Below the pieces are notes generated by a model. It had not been told where the DNA came from. It saw only the letters and a program-made list of their open reading frames with translations, and did no database searches. A stretch of 64,000 bases of DNA from Alteromonas lipotrueae (lineage in GTDB: Bacteria; Pseudomonadota; Gammaproteobacteria; Enterobacterales; Alteromonadaceae). The translations under genes were made by a program, and so were the position numbers. The first letter of the stretch is position 1, and each line of letters begins with the position of its first letter. Below, piece by piece: positions 9,855 to 17,613 of the stretch. The DNA is taken from positions 79,252 to 143,251 of the forward strand of contig NZ_JAESDI010000013.1 in NCBI RefSeq assembly GCF_019249215.1, read 5' to 3'.

Positions 9855-9926
9855 TTCTTCAGCTAGCTCATTCATATTTTTCAATACTACTTGTTACATA
9901 TTAGTTATTGCATGCTAGCCGCTTTA

Positions 9927-10892
9927 TTAAGACGCGGCTAATACTGCAATAAGCAGCATTGATAGCATTTCTGAAGGCTCTTCTGAATAATGCCCATTGT
10001 CTTCGCCACCTTTATTTGCCACAGCCTTGAAGAACGGGATGCTATGCGGTTTGGTGAGTGCGATAACGTTATACGACGCATCCCCACGGCGGGTTGCGTT
10101 ACCTGTGTACATAGCCATTACACTACGTAATTTATTGCTCGATATAAAACTGCCTATGCTATTTAAGATTTCAGTTTCATAGTTTTTACTCACCTGAACG
10201 CCTCTTCCTGCATTAATTAACCTGTTTGCCTGAGCCTCAGATATGGCGTAAATATCAAAACTTCGTGAGCCAATCATTTCATAAGGCCCCACATCACCGA
10301 TAAGTACGTAAGCTTTTCGTACTTTATTATTTGGTGGTGTGAACATCGCCATGGCATTCGATACCGCTTCTGGCACATCGGTCTCTCCAGGCAAGAGCTC
10401 AAGGGCGTCTATCCGCTGAATAAAACCCTCTCTTGATGCTTTCGTGATAACAACACTTGGTACAGTAATAAATTTTCCATCTCCACCATAGGCCACCACA
10501 CCAATCTTAAATTCACGGGTAACTTTGGGCACTTCAATGGTGAGCCGCTTAATCGCGTCTTTCAAGCGCTGTAAAGGCACCGCCATTGAACCACTAATAT
10601 CAATGGTGATAACCAGTTCGATGGGGTATTTATTAATACCCTCGGCAAGCTCTTTGTTCGCCTCATCTAAACTTTTCTGAGTAGACTCTAACGCTTTTTC
10701 GGTCTGTGCTGTTTTTTCTTTTGCGGCATCGAGTTCTTTTTTAATCTCGCTTATAGACTCAGGTGAAGACCCAGTATTGGGGAAAAAAGGCAGTGCAATA
10801 ATGGCTAAAAACATGAATGCCCCCATTGCCGAGGCAAACAGATCAAGTGCAGACATACTAAATACGTTGACTTCCCTGTTACGTAATTTCAT
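9927..10892 (-). CDS. MotB/ExbD-like TM protein with periplasmic vWA domain (copy 1)
   Basis: A 321-residue protein and the last gene of the ten-gene signalling operon. Residues 10-37 form a single membrane helix reading SALDLFASAMGAFMFL. This aligns with the MotB pattern YADFMTAMMAFFLVM and places Asp17 at the proton-binding position. A coiled coil (about 45-85) leads to a vWA domain with an intact MIDAS: DISGS at 98-102, Thr in GETDVPEA and Asp in LIGDVG. The first 40 residues are nearly identical to the upstream vWA paralogue although the codons differ. It probably pairs with the MotA-like protein at 14995 as the stator or ligand-binding partner of a proton-driven motor. The motor role is inferred. 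Confidence 0.75.
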   Translation of the reverse strand: MKLRNREVNVFSMSALDLFASAMGAFMFLAIIALPFFPNTGSSPESISEIKKELDAAKEKTAQTEKALESTQKSLDEANKELAEGINKYPIELVITIDISGSMAVPLQRLKDAIKRLTIEVPKVTREFKIGVVAYGGDGKFITVPSVVITKASREGFIQRIDALELLPGETDVPEAVSNAMAMFTPPNNKVRKAYVLIGDVGPYEMIGSRSFDIYAISEAQANRLINAGRGVQVSKNYETEILNSIGSFISSNKLRSVMAMYTGNATRRGDASYNVIALTKPHSIPFFKAVANKGGEDNGHYSEEPSEMLSMLLIAVLAAS

Positions 10893-10947
10893 AAAGCCTC
10901 GACATTAATGGAGCGCTAAAAATCGTTTGCCAACACATTAAAGGTAA

Positions 10948-11805
10948 TCATTCTGCTAGCGCCAACAGCACGGTCCCTACAAAAGAGCCGCCACCGGTGA
11001 CAAACTTGCCGCCCCCTGTCTCTGCTAATTGTTTTAAATAGGCACGTCCGAGGGCATTTTGAGTTGGCACGAAAACCGTTGAAACTTGGCTTTTCTCACC
11101 ACTTTGATTAAACCGACTCGCCTGCCCTAGCACCTGGGAGGATACGCTGGCGTATGCACCATTATCGCTAATAAAAATAATAGTTTTAGATTTTGAAGAA
11201 GCGCGCCACTTCAATGCTAATGCTTTGTTCATTGCAAGATTTATCGCTTCTTCGCCATCTTGGTTACAGTTATGACTGCCAGCACTCATGGTATTCACGA
11301 AGCGCTGTAACTGATTAACTGAACTCGTATTTAGCTTAATGATATCGTGACTTTTTATTGCCCCTCTTGGCTCACATCTGTCTTTAAAATCAATGACGCC
11401 AAGTGCCGCATCAGGGGATAACTTCATCAGCAAGTTGGCAATATCAACAATTTCAGCCCTCAGCCCCTTAACTTGTTTATCCATGCTAGCGGTTGTATCA
11501 AGCGCAATAACCATATCCATGGTAGGAAACGATATCTTGGATGTGCTTTGCTCTTCGTCTAGTTTCTTTTGAACATCATCCCTTTGCTTTGCTATCTCCG
11601 CTTTCTGTTTTTGTTCTTCGGCAATTTGCGCTTCCGCTTTTTTAAGCTCGCTTTTAATGTCAGCCACTCGCTCAGCTGAATCTCCCGTGTTAGGAAAAAA
11701 CGGCAGTGCGATGATGGCCAAAAACATAAAAGCGCCCATGGCAGACGCAAATAAGTCTAATGCCGACATACTAAATACGTTTACTTCCCTGCTGCGCACT
11801 TTCAT
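10948..11805 (-). CDS. MotB/ExbD-like TM protein with periplasmic vWA domain (copy 2)
   Basis: A 285-residue paralogue of the downstream vWA protein, 55 bases before it. The N-terminal helix with Asp17 is conserved almost residue for residue. A coiled coil spans about 47-90. The vWA MIDAS is modified: DTTAS at 103-107 and Asp in FISDNG are present, but the middle Thr position falls in a cysteine-containing loop (SHNCNQDGEEA), so metal binding may differ. Two non-identical MotB-like subunits beside a single MotA-like gene suggest a heterodimeric B subunit. A short 22-base gap to the upstream FHA gene shows operon membership. Confidence 0.75.
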   Translation of the reverse strand: MKVRSREVNVFSMSALDLFASAMGAFMFLAIIALPFFPNTGDSAERVADIKSELKKAEAQIAEEQKQKAEIAKQRDDVQKKLDEEQSTSKISFPTMDMVIALDTTASMDKQVKGLRAEIVDIANLLMKLSPDAALGVIDFKDRCEPRGAIKSHDIIKLNTSSVNQLQRFVNTMSAGSHNCNQDGEEAINLAMNKALALKWRASSKSKTIIFISDNGAYASVSSQVLGQASRFNQSGEKSQVSTVFVPTQNALGRAYLKQLAETGGGKFVTGGGSFVGTVLLALAE

Positions 11806-11827
11806 TTGGTTTCACCTGTTCTTTCAC

Positions 11828-13354
11828 CTAAGACGGTAAAAAATGGACAGAAAAAGTCACCGTTCCTATTCGAAGGGTATCGCCATTTTCTAGTTCGGCC
11901 TTCGTGTTTGGCGCTAAGTCTTTATCATTTATTGCGGTCCCATTTACACTGCCTAAATCGTCAATCATGACCTTATTGTCTATCAAAGTAACGTTTAAAT
12001 GCTCTCGTGAAACACCCGGCACATTAATAACGTAGTTTGCTTTTTGTGCCGAACGACCTATCAATATGCCGCCTTCGGTTCTGGCTAAAGTAGACCCAAT
12101 AACTTTAATACGATGCTCACCACCCGCTTCATCTTTGCCATCGAGAATAATATCGTCGAAGGTTGCTGACGCCATGCTGAGCGCTTCTTGCGCAGAGGCC
12201 ACTTTGGCTTTCTCTGCCGAAAGTTGCTGCTTGTTTTCCGAGGCCTCCTGTTCTACTTCAAGCAGTTTTTTTCTGCGGCGGCTTAATACAATAAGCACCA
12301 CAATCAGTACCAGAATGATTGGAATTGCATAGTAAATAAGTTTCTGTTGTTCACTTTTCTTTTCTTCTTCGAATTCCTGCTCTTTTTGTTTACTCTTCGC
12401 TTCGGTTTCTTTTACTTTTTCTTCTTGTTCTTTAATGGCTTTTTCAGCATCTTCGAGCTTTTTCTGTTGTTCAATGGTTTGTTGTCTAGCTTCTTCCAAT
12501 GCTTCTTCGGCCTTTTGACGTTCCGCATCTTGTCGTGTCGTATCAGCTTTAGCTTCTTCTAGCGCTTTTTTCTTTGCTTCCGCTTCTTTCTTTAACTTTT
12601 CAAGCTCTTCTTCCACTGCCTTTCGTTCGGCTTCTTGCTTCTCAAGTGTTGCTTGCTGCTTTTTCTTTTCTTCTTCTAACGCAGCCAGTTGGTCAGCTTC
12701 AGACAAACAACTATTTTCTGATTCTGTGAAATCTATATTTTGCTTAGTAAGAAACGCTTTTAGGTTAGTTAAGCTGGTTGCGGCTGAAAATGAGGAAGAC
12801 AGTTTAAGTCGCTTGTCGAATACCCCTTTGGTATCGCTAACACTAACGCCTAGTAGCTCTTGGCAATTGTTCACTAGCGGTGCACCAAACTCTCCTTCTG
12901 TAAATAATGCCGTATGCTGCCACCGCTGTTCAGGGTGGCTTTTATCTATAGGAAGTATGGAGTGAAGAGTGCCGGCCGTAGAGAGGCCATTTAGCTTCAC
13001 CAAATAGATTTTGCTACCAATGACAGTATTCTCTTTCGCCACCACCGCAGGGGTACCTGTTAACCCGTTAACATGCAGAATGGCTAAGTCTAAGTTTTCG
13101 TCTTTTGCTGATAAGTCAGCAATCAACTTTGCCTTGCTGATAGGGTCAGTGACGACAAACTGATTGCCCTGCGCTAGCAGTTTTTGGTTGATAATAATGG
13201 TTTCGTTTGCAACCAGCGTAGCAATGCCTGTTTGCTCAATTTTTCCATTATCAAGCACCTCTATAGCGACCGTAGTAGAAGCATAGGATGGCAAAGTAAA
13301 TAGTACCCAAAGTGTAATAAACATCCCTACTCTATACACAAGTGTATTCCTCAA
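11828..13354 (-). CDS. Degenerate trypsin-like periplasmic domain - coiled coil - TM - cytoplasmic FHA
   Basis: A 508-residue protein. A signal peptide or helix covers about 1-25. Residues 26-215 resemble a chymotrypsin/HtrA-like barrel: LDLAIL holds the usual Asp region, but the catalytic Ser motif is replaced by GEFGAP (154-159) and no His appears where ThCHV would be. It is therefore probably a pseudoprotease that binds rather than cuts. A highly charged coiled coil spans about 220-338, a membrane helix 341-358, and a FHA domain about 412-508 with GR (433-434), SREH (449-452) and SVNGT (469-473). The layout would carry a periplasmic event to a phosphothreonine-reading module in the cytoplasm. 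The order is the same as in the M4 protease-FHA protein at 21638. Confidence 0.75.
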   Translation of the reverse strand: MRNTLVYRVGMFITLWVLFTLPSYASTTVAIEVLDNGKIEQTGIATLVANETIIINQKLLAQGNQFVVTDPISKAKLIADLSAKDENLDLAILHVNGLTGTPAVVAKENTVIGSKIYLVKLNGLSTAGTLHSILPIDKSHPEQRWQHTALFTEGEFGAPLVNNCQELLGVSVSDTKGVFDKRLKLSSSFSAATSLTNLKAFLTKQNIDFTESENSCLSEADQLAALEEEKKKQQATLEKQEAERKAVEEELEKLKKEAEAKKKALEEAKADTTRQDAERQKAEEALEEARQQTIEQQKKLEDAEKAIKEQEEKVKETEAKSKQKEQEFEEEKKSEQQKLIYYAIPIILVLIVVLIVLSRRRKKLLEVEQEASENKQQLSAEKAKVASAQEALSMASATFDDIILDGKDEAGGEHRIKVIGSTLARTEGGILIGRSAQKANYVINVPGVSREHLNVTLIDNKVMIDDLGSVNGTAINDKDLAPNTKAELENGDTLRIGTVTFSVHFLPS

Positions 13355-13366
13355 ATTATCTGTTAG

Positions 13367-14185
13367 TTAATGGGTAGATGGCTCTTCTAATGTTTCACCC
13401 GCTTCCGGCTGCACTGTAGCGGGCTCATTTACCACAGGTTCTTTTACCTGCATGACAACAAGCGTCGCGTTATCTTGCTTAGGTCGTTCTTGTGCTTTAA
13501 CCGCGTTTAACAGTGCCATTACTAGTTCGGCACTATCATTTGAAGACTGTTGGCATACCCCAATAATTGTTTCATCACTACAACTTTCCACCCCGTCGCT
13601 AGCCAAAATAAGCAAATCATGTGGCATGAGTTCTCTGGAATGGTCCGGCGCATCAACCCGTTCAATATTTTCGCCCATTACGGCTTCGAGTAATTGAGAA
13701 CGAACCGGTGATGTCCTTGCTTCCTCGCTTGATATTTCGCCCAGCTCTACTTTTCTGGCCAACACTTCCGACATAGAATGGTTTTCGTTAAGTCGCACCA
13801 ACGTTTTGTTACGCAGTAACCACATTGGGCTGTCTCCTACACTTAACCACTGTAGATGTAAGCCATCAAAAACTGCCGCAATTAACGTGGTTCCCATACC
13901 TGATAACTCAGGGTTTTCTTTTACCTGATGATAAATAGCAAGGTTGGCCGCATCTAACGCGTTAATTAAACGCTGCTTAATATCCTGTTCATCGCTTTCA
14001 ATAAATTGCTGTTTGAATGTATCGATAACCAAGCTACTGGCGATATCTCCCCCAACATGCCCCCCCATCCCATCAGCTAACAGCAACAACCGGAAACCGT
14101 TAGGCCAAGTTACTACTGAGGCACTGTCTTGTTGGCTTTTTCGAGCACCAATTATTTGAGACCACGCCACCTGAACCGAATACAT
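13367..14185 (-). CDS. PP2C-type Ser/Thr protein phosphatase
   Basis: The frame is open to 14230, but MYSVQVAWS at 14185 is the natural start, two bases after the upstream FHA gene. That gives about 272 residues. All PP2C metal motifs are visible: SQQDSA, LLADGMGGHVGGD, VGDSPMWLL, LASDGVES and KQDNATLVV. There is no membrane helix, so it is cytoplasmic. It probably removes phosphates placed by the STPK at the head of the operon, in the way PppA opposes PpkA in type VI secretion clusters. The C-terminal 30 residues are an acidic Pro/Glu-rich tail. Confidence 0.88.
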   Translation of the reverse strand: MYSVQVAWSQIIGARKSQQDSASVVTWPNGFRLLLLADGMGGHVGGDIASSLVIDTFKQQFIESDEQDIKQRLINALDAANLAIYHQVKENPELSGMGTTLIAAVFDGLHLQWLSVGDSPMWLLRNKTLVRLNENHSMSEVLARKVELGEISSEEARTSPVRSQLLEAVMGENIERVDAPDHSRELMPHDLLILASDGVESCSDETIIGVCQQSSNDSAELVMALLNAVKAQERPKQDNATLVVMQVKEPVVNEPATVQPEAGETLEEPSTH

Positions 14186-14187
14186 GA

Positions 14188-14985
14188 TTAATCCTCTTCC
14201 ATACTTTCCCAAGTGAAGTTTTCGCCACACAAAGGCACAAACCTCAGTGTGGTTTCACCAATAGAAATATGACTAAAAGCAGGTAATATCATGGGCTGCA
14301 GTACGGGCGCAGGCTGGTTATCTAAATAGGTCATATTGGTACCTGAGCCCGGCTGAATATAGAACTGGTTACCTCGAGGATCGTAAGAAATGGTGGCATG
14401 ATTAGCCCTTGATACTTGCCCATCACCAAAATCAACACTGACTCTTTCAGATGCACTTCGCCCAATACTATTTTGGCCAAAGCCCAATTTTAAAAAGTGC
14501 CCTTTACCCGGCCCTTTTACCACCACTAGCCAACCAGAGATGGGGTCTTGCATAGGATCAGGCATAGAATGTGGTGACTGCACGGCGGTTTCAGTCGTAC
14601 TGACTGGCGGCGCACTAGGTCTTCTGTTTCCCCCTACCACAGTGGGTAGTGCATCAATGTCATCGTGATTAGATATACTAGAGTTTTCGCGAATATCAAC
14701 GGTCTCAGCAGGTGTTGTCGTATGCTGACGGTTGGCTGGAGTTGTTGAAGGTTCATCAAATATTAAACCAGACGTTGCAGGCCTTGAAGGCCTAGTACTT
14801 GAGGGCATAGTATTGGTGGGAGAAGGTGTGGTAACCGTTGGCCCATCATTAGCGGTATTGCTACCCATACCACTTGCCCGAGTTTCAGGTTCGGTTGGAG
14901 CTATACCTTTAGGAGCTCTGCCTTCATGAGCTATGACTGACGGCATATCAACTGGAACGCCATCTGGGCCTCGTTTAATCGCCAT
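14188..14985 (-). CDS. FHA-domain protein with long disordered N-terminus
   Basis: A 265-residue protein. Residues 1-145 are low complexity, rich in Pro, Ser and Thr, and include several Thr sites that could be kinase targets (for example DALPTVVGG). A FHA domain follows (about 148-250) with NSIGRS, QVSRANHATI and SGTNMTYLDNQPA. The usual NGT motif is replaced by GTNMTYL, as in some T6SS Fha-type domains. It sits between the MotA-like and PP2C genes with gaps of 9 and 2 bases. Probably a phospho-dependent adaptor linking the kinase to the motor or the phosphatase. Confidence 0.75.
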   Translation of the reverse strand: MAIKRGPDGVPVDMPSVIAHEGRAPKGIAPTEPETRASGMGSNTANDGPTVTTPSPTNTMPSSTRPSRPATSGLIFDEPSTTPANRQHTTTPAETVDIRENSSISNHDDIDALPTVVGGNRRPSAPPVSTTETAVQSPHSMPDPMQDPISGWLVVVKGPGKGHFLKLGFGQNSIGRSASERVSVDFGDGQVSRANHATISYDPRGNQFYIQPGSGTNMTYLDNQPAPVLQPMILPAFSHISIGETTLRFVPLCGENFTWESMEED

Positions 14986-14994
14986 GGTGCACCT

Positions 14995-15828
14995 CTATTT
15001 GTTTTCGTAAAGTCTATTAATTAAATTGTCCATACAATATTGACCCGCACTATTAAGTGCCATTTCTTCCCTAGCCTGCACAATATGTAGTAAGAAAACC
15101 AAAACGGCAGACATAATCAAGGCCACTAACGTGGTGTTAAACGCTAAGCCTAAATCTGTGGTTAACAACCCTAACCATTCACGAATCGCGTCTGTGTCTG
15201 ATACATCGGGCATGTCTGCCGCCGACGATAACGCTAATGCAATTCCCACCACCGTACCGATAAACCCAAGCGTAGGTATTAACCATACAAGGTATCGCAA
15301 CATATTAAATTTGAGCTCTATTTCATGCTGCATTAACTCAAGGCTGGAATTCATTAAAGAGTTGGCTTGGTCCGCTGAATTGCTGCCTTGGAATTGAAGG
15401 ATCACCCGTTTGGTGAGCCTTTGTACAAAGAAATGCTGAGCAACTTTTCGCTCGCATATACCGGTATAAATAGGTACTAGATCTTTCGCCCTCAGCATAA
15501 CGTCATCTTCTTCAGGCAAAATATAAAGCTTAAGCTGCTCTAACTCTTTGGCTGAACGATTGTGCCTAACCCACATTTCGCCTAGCCCGATAAAGAACAT
15601 GAGCCACATTAGGTTTTGCAAGGTAGCGGGAAACATACCACTGCTGCGATCGAACAATACGTCGCCCACATTTATTTGACCGGTTTTGGCTTCGCTGACA
15701 GGAAGTATTAATGCAAATACGCCAACCACAAATATGGTGATAAATATGGCGACTAAAGCCACAATAACCCGATATTTCTGCTCGTCTGATTCCAATAAAT
15801 TCATAACGTTTACCAATCCATGTTTCAT
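14995..15828 (-). CDS. MotA/TolQ/ExbB-family proton-channel subunit
   Basis: A 277-residue integral membrane protein. Hydrophobic helices fall at about 23-45, 68-85, 180-202 and 220-252. The last two contain the family signature LVWLIPTLGFIGTVVGIALA and DLGLAFNTTLVALIMS. Proteins of this family form pentameric rings around two B subunits and use proton flow to drive rotation or force. The two MotB-like vWA genes downstream are the obvious partners. The cytoplasmic loop (about 90-175) has no recognised extra domain. Zorya ZorA is a related accessory use of this fold, but the other Zorya genes are absent. Confidence 0.82.
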   Translation of the reverse strand: MKHGLVNVMNLLESDEQKYRVIVALVAIFITIFVVGVFALILPVSEAKTGQINVGDVLFDRSSGMFPATLQNLMWLMFFIGLGEMWVRHNRSAKELEQLKLYILPEEDDVMLRAKDLVPIYTGICERKVAQHFFVQRLTKRVILQFQGSNSADQANSLMNSSLELMQHEIELKFNMLRYLVWLIPTLGFIGTVVGIALALSSAADMPDVSDTDAIREWLGLLTTDLGLAFNTTLVALIMSAVLVFLLHIVQAREEMALNSAGQYCMDNLINRLYENK

Positions 15829-15837
15829 GTTAGCTAT

Positions 15838-16206
15838 TTACGAGGACGATTCAATTTCACCCGTAGCAGTGTTGCGAATAGGCTTAAATGACATAGGCTC
15901 AACATCTTCATTCACTTCTTTTTGCTTTAAAAAGCCAGCCACTGCGGGCGAATTTATAATGCTACTGAGCTTAATTTTTTTCGTTCCCAACACGAGGGAA
16001 TCGGCTCCGTCTATGTAGCCTTGCTTAAGTGGGCTCCACTCTCCATTCTTTTTACAAAAAGTGCCGTGAGTCGACCTACGATCTGCGCAAAAGTAGCGCC
16101 CGTCATTGGTGACAGTTATTTCCATGTGAATGCGAGAAATACTCGGGTCTGCAATACAGATATCAGCTTGGCTCGACCTACCTACCGTGTAAGTTGCAAA
16201 CGCCAT
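15838..16206 (-). CDS. Small FHA-domain protein
   Basis: Start chosen at MAFATYTVGRSS (16206), one base after the upstream lipoprotein stop; a longer frame to 16269 would overlap that gene. The product is about 122 residues. The FHA core is near the N-terminus: VGRSSQADICI, SISRIHMEI and the phosphopeptide loop STHGTF. A basic-acidic tail of about 35 residues follows. It is a minimal soluble phosphothreonine reader inside the operon. With the other FHA proteins it suggests several parallel docking points for one kinase. Confidence 0.75.
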   Translation of the reverse strand: MAFATYTVGRSSQADICIADPSISRIHMEITVTNDGRYFCADRRSTHGTFCKKNGEWSPLKQGYIDGADSLVLGTKKIKLSSIINSPAVAGFLKQKEVNEDVEPMSFKPIRNTATGEIESSS

Positions 16207-16207
16207 A

Positions 16208-16735
16208 TCACTCTTCCAATGAATATCGGGTTCGCATGGCAACAATGTCTTTGATACCGGTAGAAACAATGCCTACTTGACTTTCAACACTACCAACTTG
16301 CGAATCTAACTGCTTTAGGTCTTCAACCAGTTCATCCTTACTCCCCTCTTTCTCCTGCAGTTGTGCATTCTTTTGCTTAATGAGTAGTGCACTGTCTTTA
16401 TTCTTCTGATTCAATGCTAAGGTTTGCTTTTCAACTTCCTCAATTTCCAACTTTAAATCGGTGAGTTGTTGCTCGGTAAGTTCGTAGCTAGACAGCTCTT
16501 TTTTGACCAAGTAAAGCTGGCTCATATAGTAATCAATTTCTTCATCGATTCCCTTCACTCGGCTATTTAGCCCATCGAGCTTCTCTTGCATACTCGCAAT
16601 AGTTTTTTCATCTAAGCCACTTACACTCGCCCAGATGCGATCACTAGTACTTTGTTCTCTGGGATCTGCCGAAACCGCACAACCCACTACGACTATGCTA
16701 AGTAGCACTACACCTAATTTATATAACTTGTTCAT
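16208..16735 (-). CDS. Coiled-coil lipoprotein
   Basis: A 175-residue protein with a lipoprotein signal (lipobox VVGC, Cys19). The rest is almost wholly predicted coiled coil with Glu/Lys/Leu/Gln heptads (for example LKLEIEEVEKQTLALNQ). No known domain is recognised. It lies 11 bases after the glycine-zipper lipoprotein gene and 1 base before the small FHA gene. It may span the periplasm or brace the inner-membrane complex against the outer membrane or peptidoglycan. Residue Ala at +2 after Cys would allow outer-membrane sorting. Confidence 0.7.
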   Translation of the reverse strand: MNKLYKLGVVLLSIVVVGCAVSADPREQSTSDRIWASVSGLDEKTIASMQEKLDGLNSRVKGIDEEIDYYMSQLYLVKKELSSYELTEQQLTDLKLEIEEVEKQTLALNQKNKDSALLIKQKNAQLQEKEGSKDELVEDLKQLDSQVGSVESQVGIVSTGIKDIVAMRTRYSLEE

Positions 16736-16746
16736 ATCGTGGCTCC

Positions 16747-17556
16747 TTAACCTGCAATTAAGCTGTTAAGTGCAGTATTTTGCTCATCCAATTGTGAAGA
16801 TTGAGTTTGGATGGCAGCCAGTTGCATGGAAAGTTGATCTCGCTTGGCAAGTAACTCCTCATGGGCCTCTTGTGTCTTGGCTTTATCTTCGGTTAGTGAC
16901 GCAATTTCTTCTTCACTGTCTTCAAGTGCACTGTTCAAATATGAAAGCGTATCGGTATAGCGGTCTTCGAGTAGTTGATTCTCAGCCCGTAAAGCTTCCC
17001 CTTCCGCAAGCAATGCTGTCGCCTCAGCAATTTCTGCTTCAGTGAGTGATGCTTTGCTTTTAAGTAAATCAATTCTTTCTTCCATCGTTGAAATGTTTTG
17101 CTTAGTTTTTGCTAACTCTTCTTCTCGGGTTTGAATCGCATTTTCAGACGCTTCAATTTCTGACTCTAGAAACTCATAGTTACTGGCATAATTCATACGT
17201 CTAACTGCAATCGCTTCACCTATATATTTCCCTAACTGATCTCCGGCAATACCGCCAATGCCAGCACAACCAGCCATAAGCAATTTATTTCCGCCAAATT
17301 TCTTATAACACGCATAGCCGCCCACAATCGCACCGATGATTTGGCCCACCGTTCGTGAAGTACTAATATCCTTCTTACCCAACTCTTCAACGGGCGAACT
17401 TACGTCAAACGAGCTGAAGTCCATGCCGCCTTCGCTACTGTTACTTTGATTACTCTCTGGTGTTAAAGCCCCCATCAAGCTTTCTGCTGTATTTGCACAC
17501 CCTGTCATGAGTAAACATGCAATGGTCGCTGGCACTACTTTGTTTAACGTATTCAT
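16747..17556 (-). CDS. Glycine-zipper coiled-coil lipoprotein
   Basis: Start chosen at MNTLNKVVPAT (17556), preceded by TAGGGATTT; the frame extends to 17592. The product is about 269 residues. Lipobox is MTGC (Cys20). Residues about 70-115 hold a glycine-zipper-like segment (GQIIGAIVGGYACYKKFGG, then GCAGIGGIAGDQLG), which can insert into or cluster at membranes. The C-terminal 150 residues are coiled coil. Like its neighbour it appears to be a structural envelope part of the signalling complex. No enzymatic motif is seen. Confidence 0.7.
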   Translation of the reverse strand: MNTLNKVVPATIACLLMTGCANTAESLMGALTPESNQSNSSEGGMDFSSFDVSSPVEELGKKDISTSRTVGQIIGAIVGGYACYKKFGGNKLLMAGCAGIGGIAGDQLGKYIGEAIAVRRMNYASNYEFLESEIEASENAIQTREEELAKTKQNISTMEERIDLLKSKASLTEAEIAEATALLAEGEALRAENQLLEDRYTDTLSYLNSALEDSEEEIASLTEDKAKTQEAHEELLAKRDQLSMQLAAIQTQSSQLDEQNTALNSLIAG

Positions 17557-17613
17557 TTTTAAATCCCTATTAAATTGACAGACGTCTTTCAAGTTCGTAA
17601 TTCTAGGTTGGCT

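Noticed and set aside
10948..15828. Zorya defence system
   Set aside because: A MotA-like and two MotB-like proteins are present, but the B subunits lack the OmpA domain and no ZorC, ZorD or ZorE homologue is seen.
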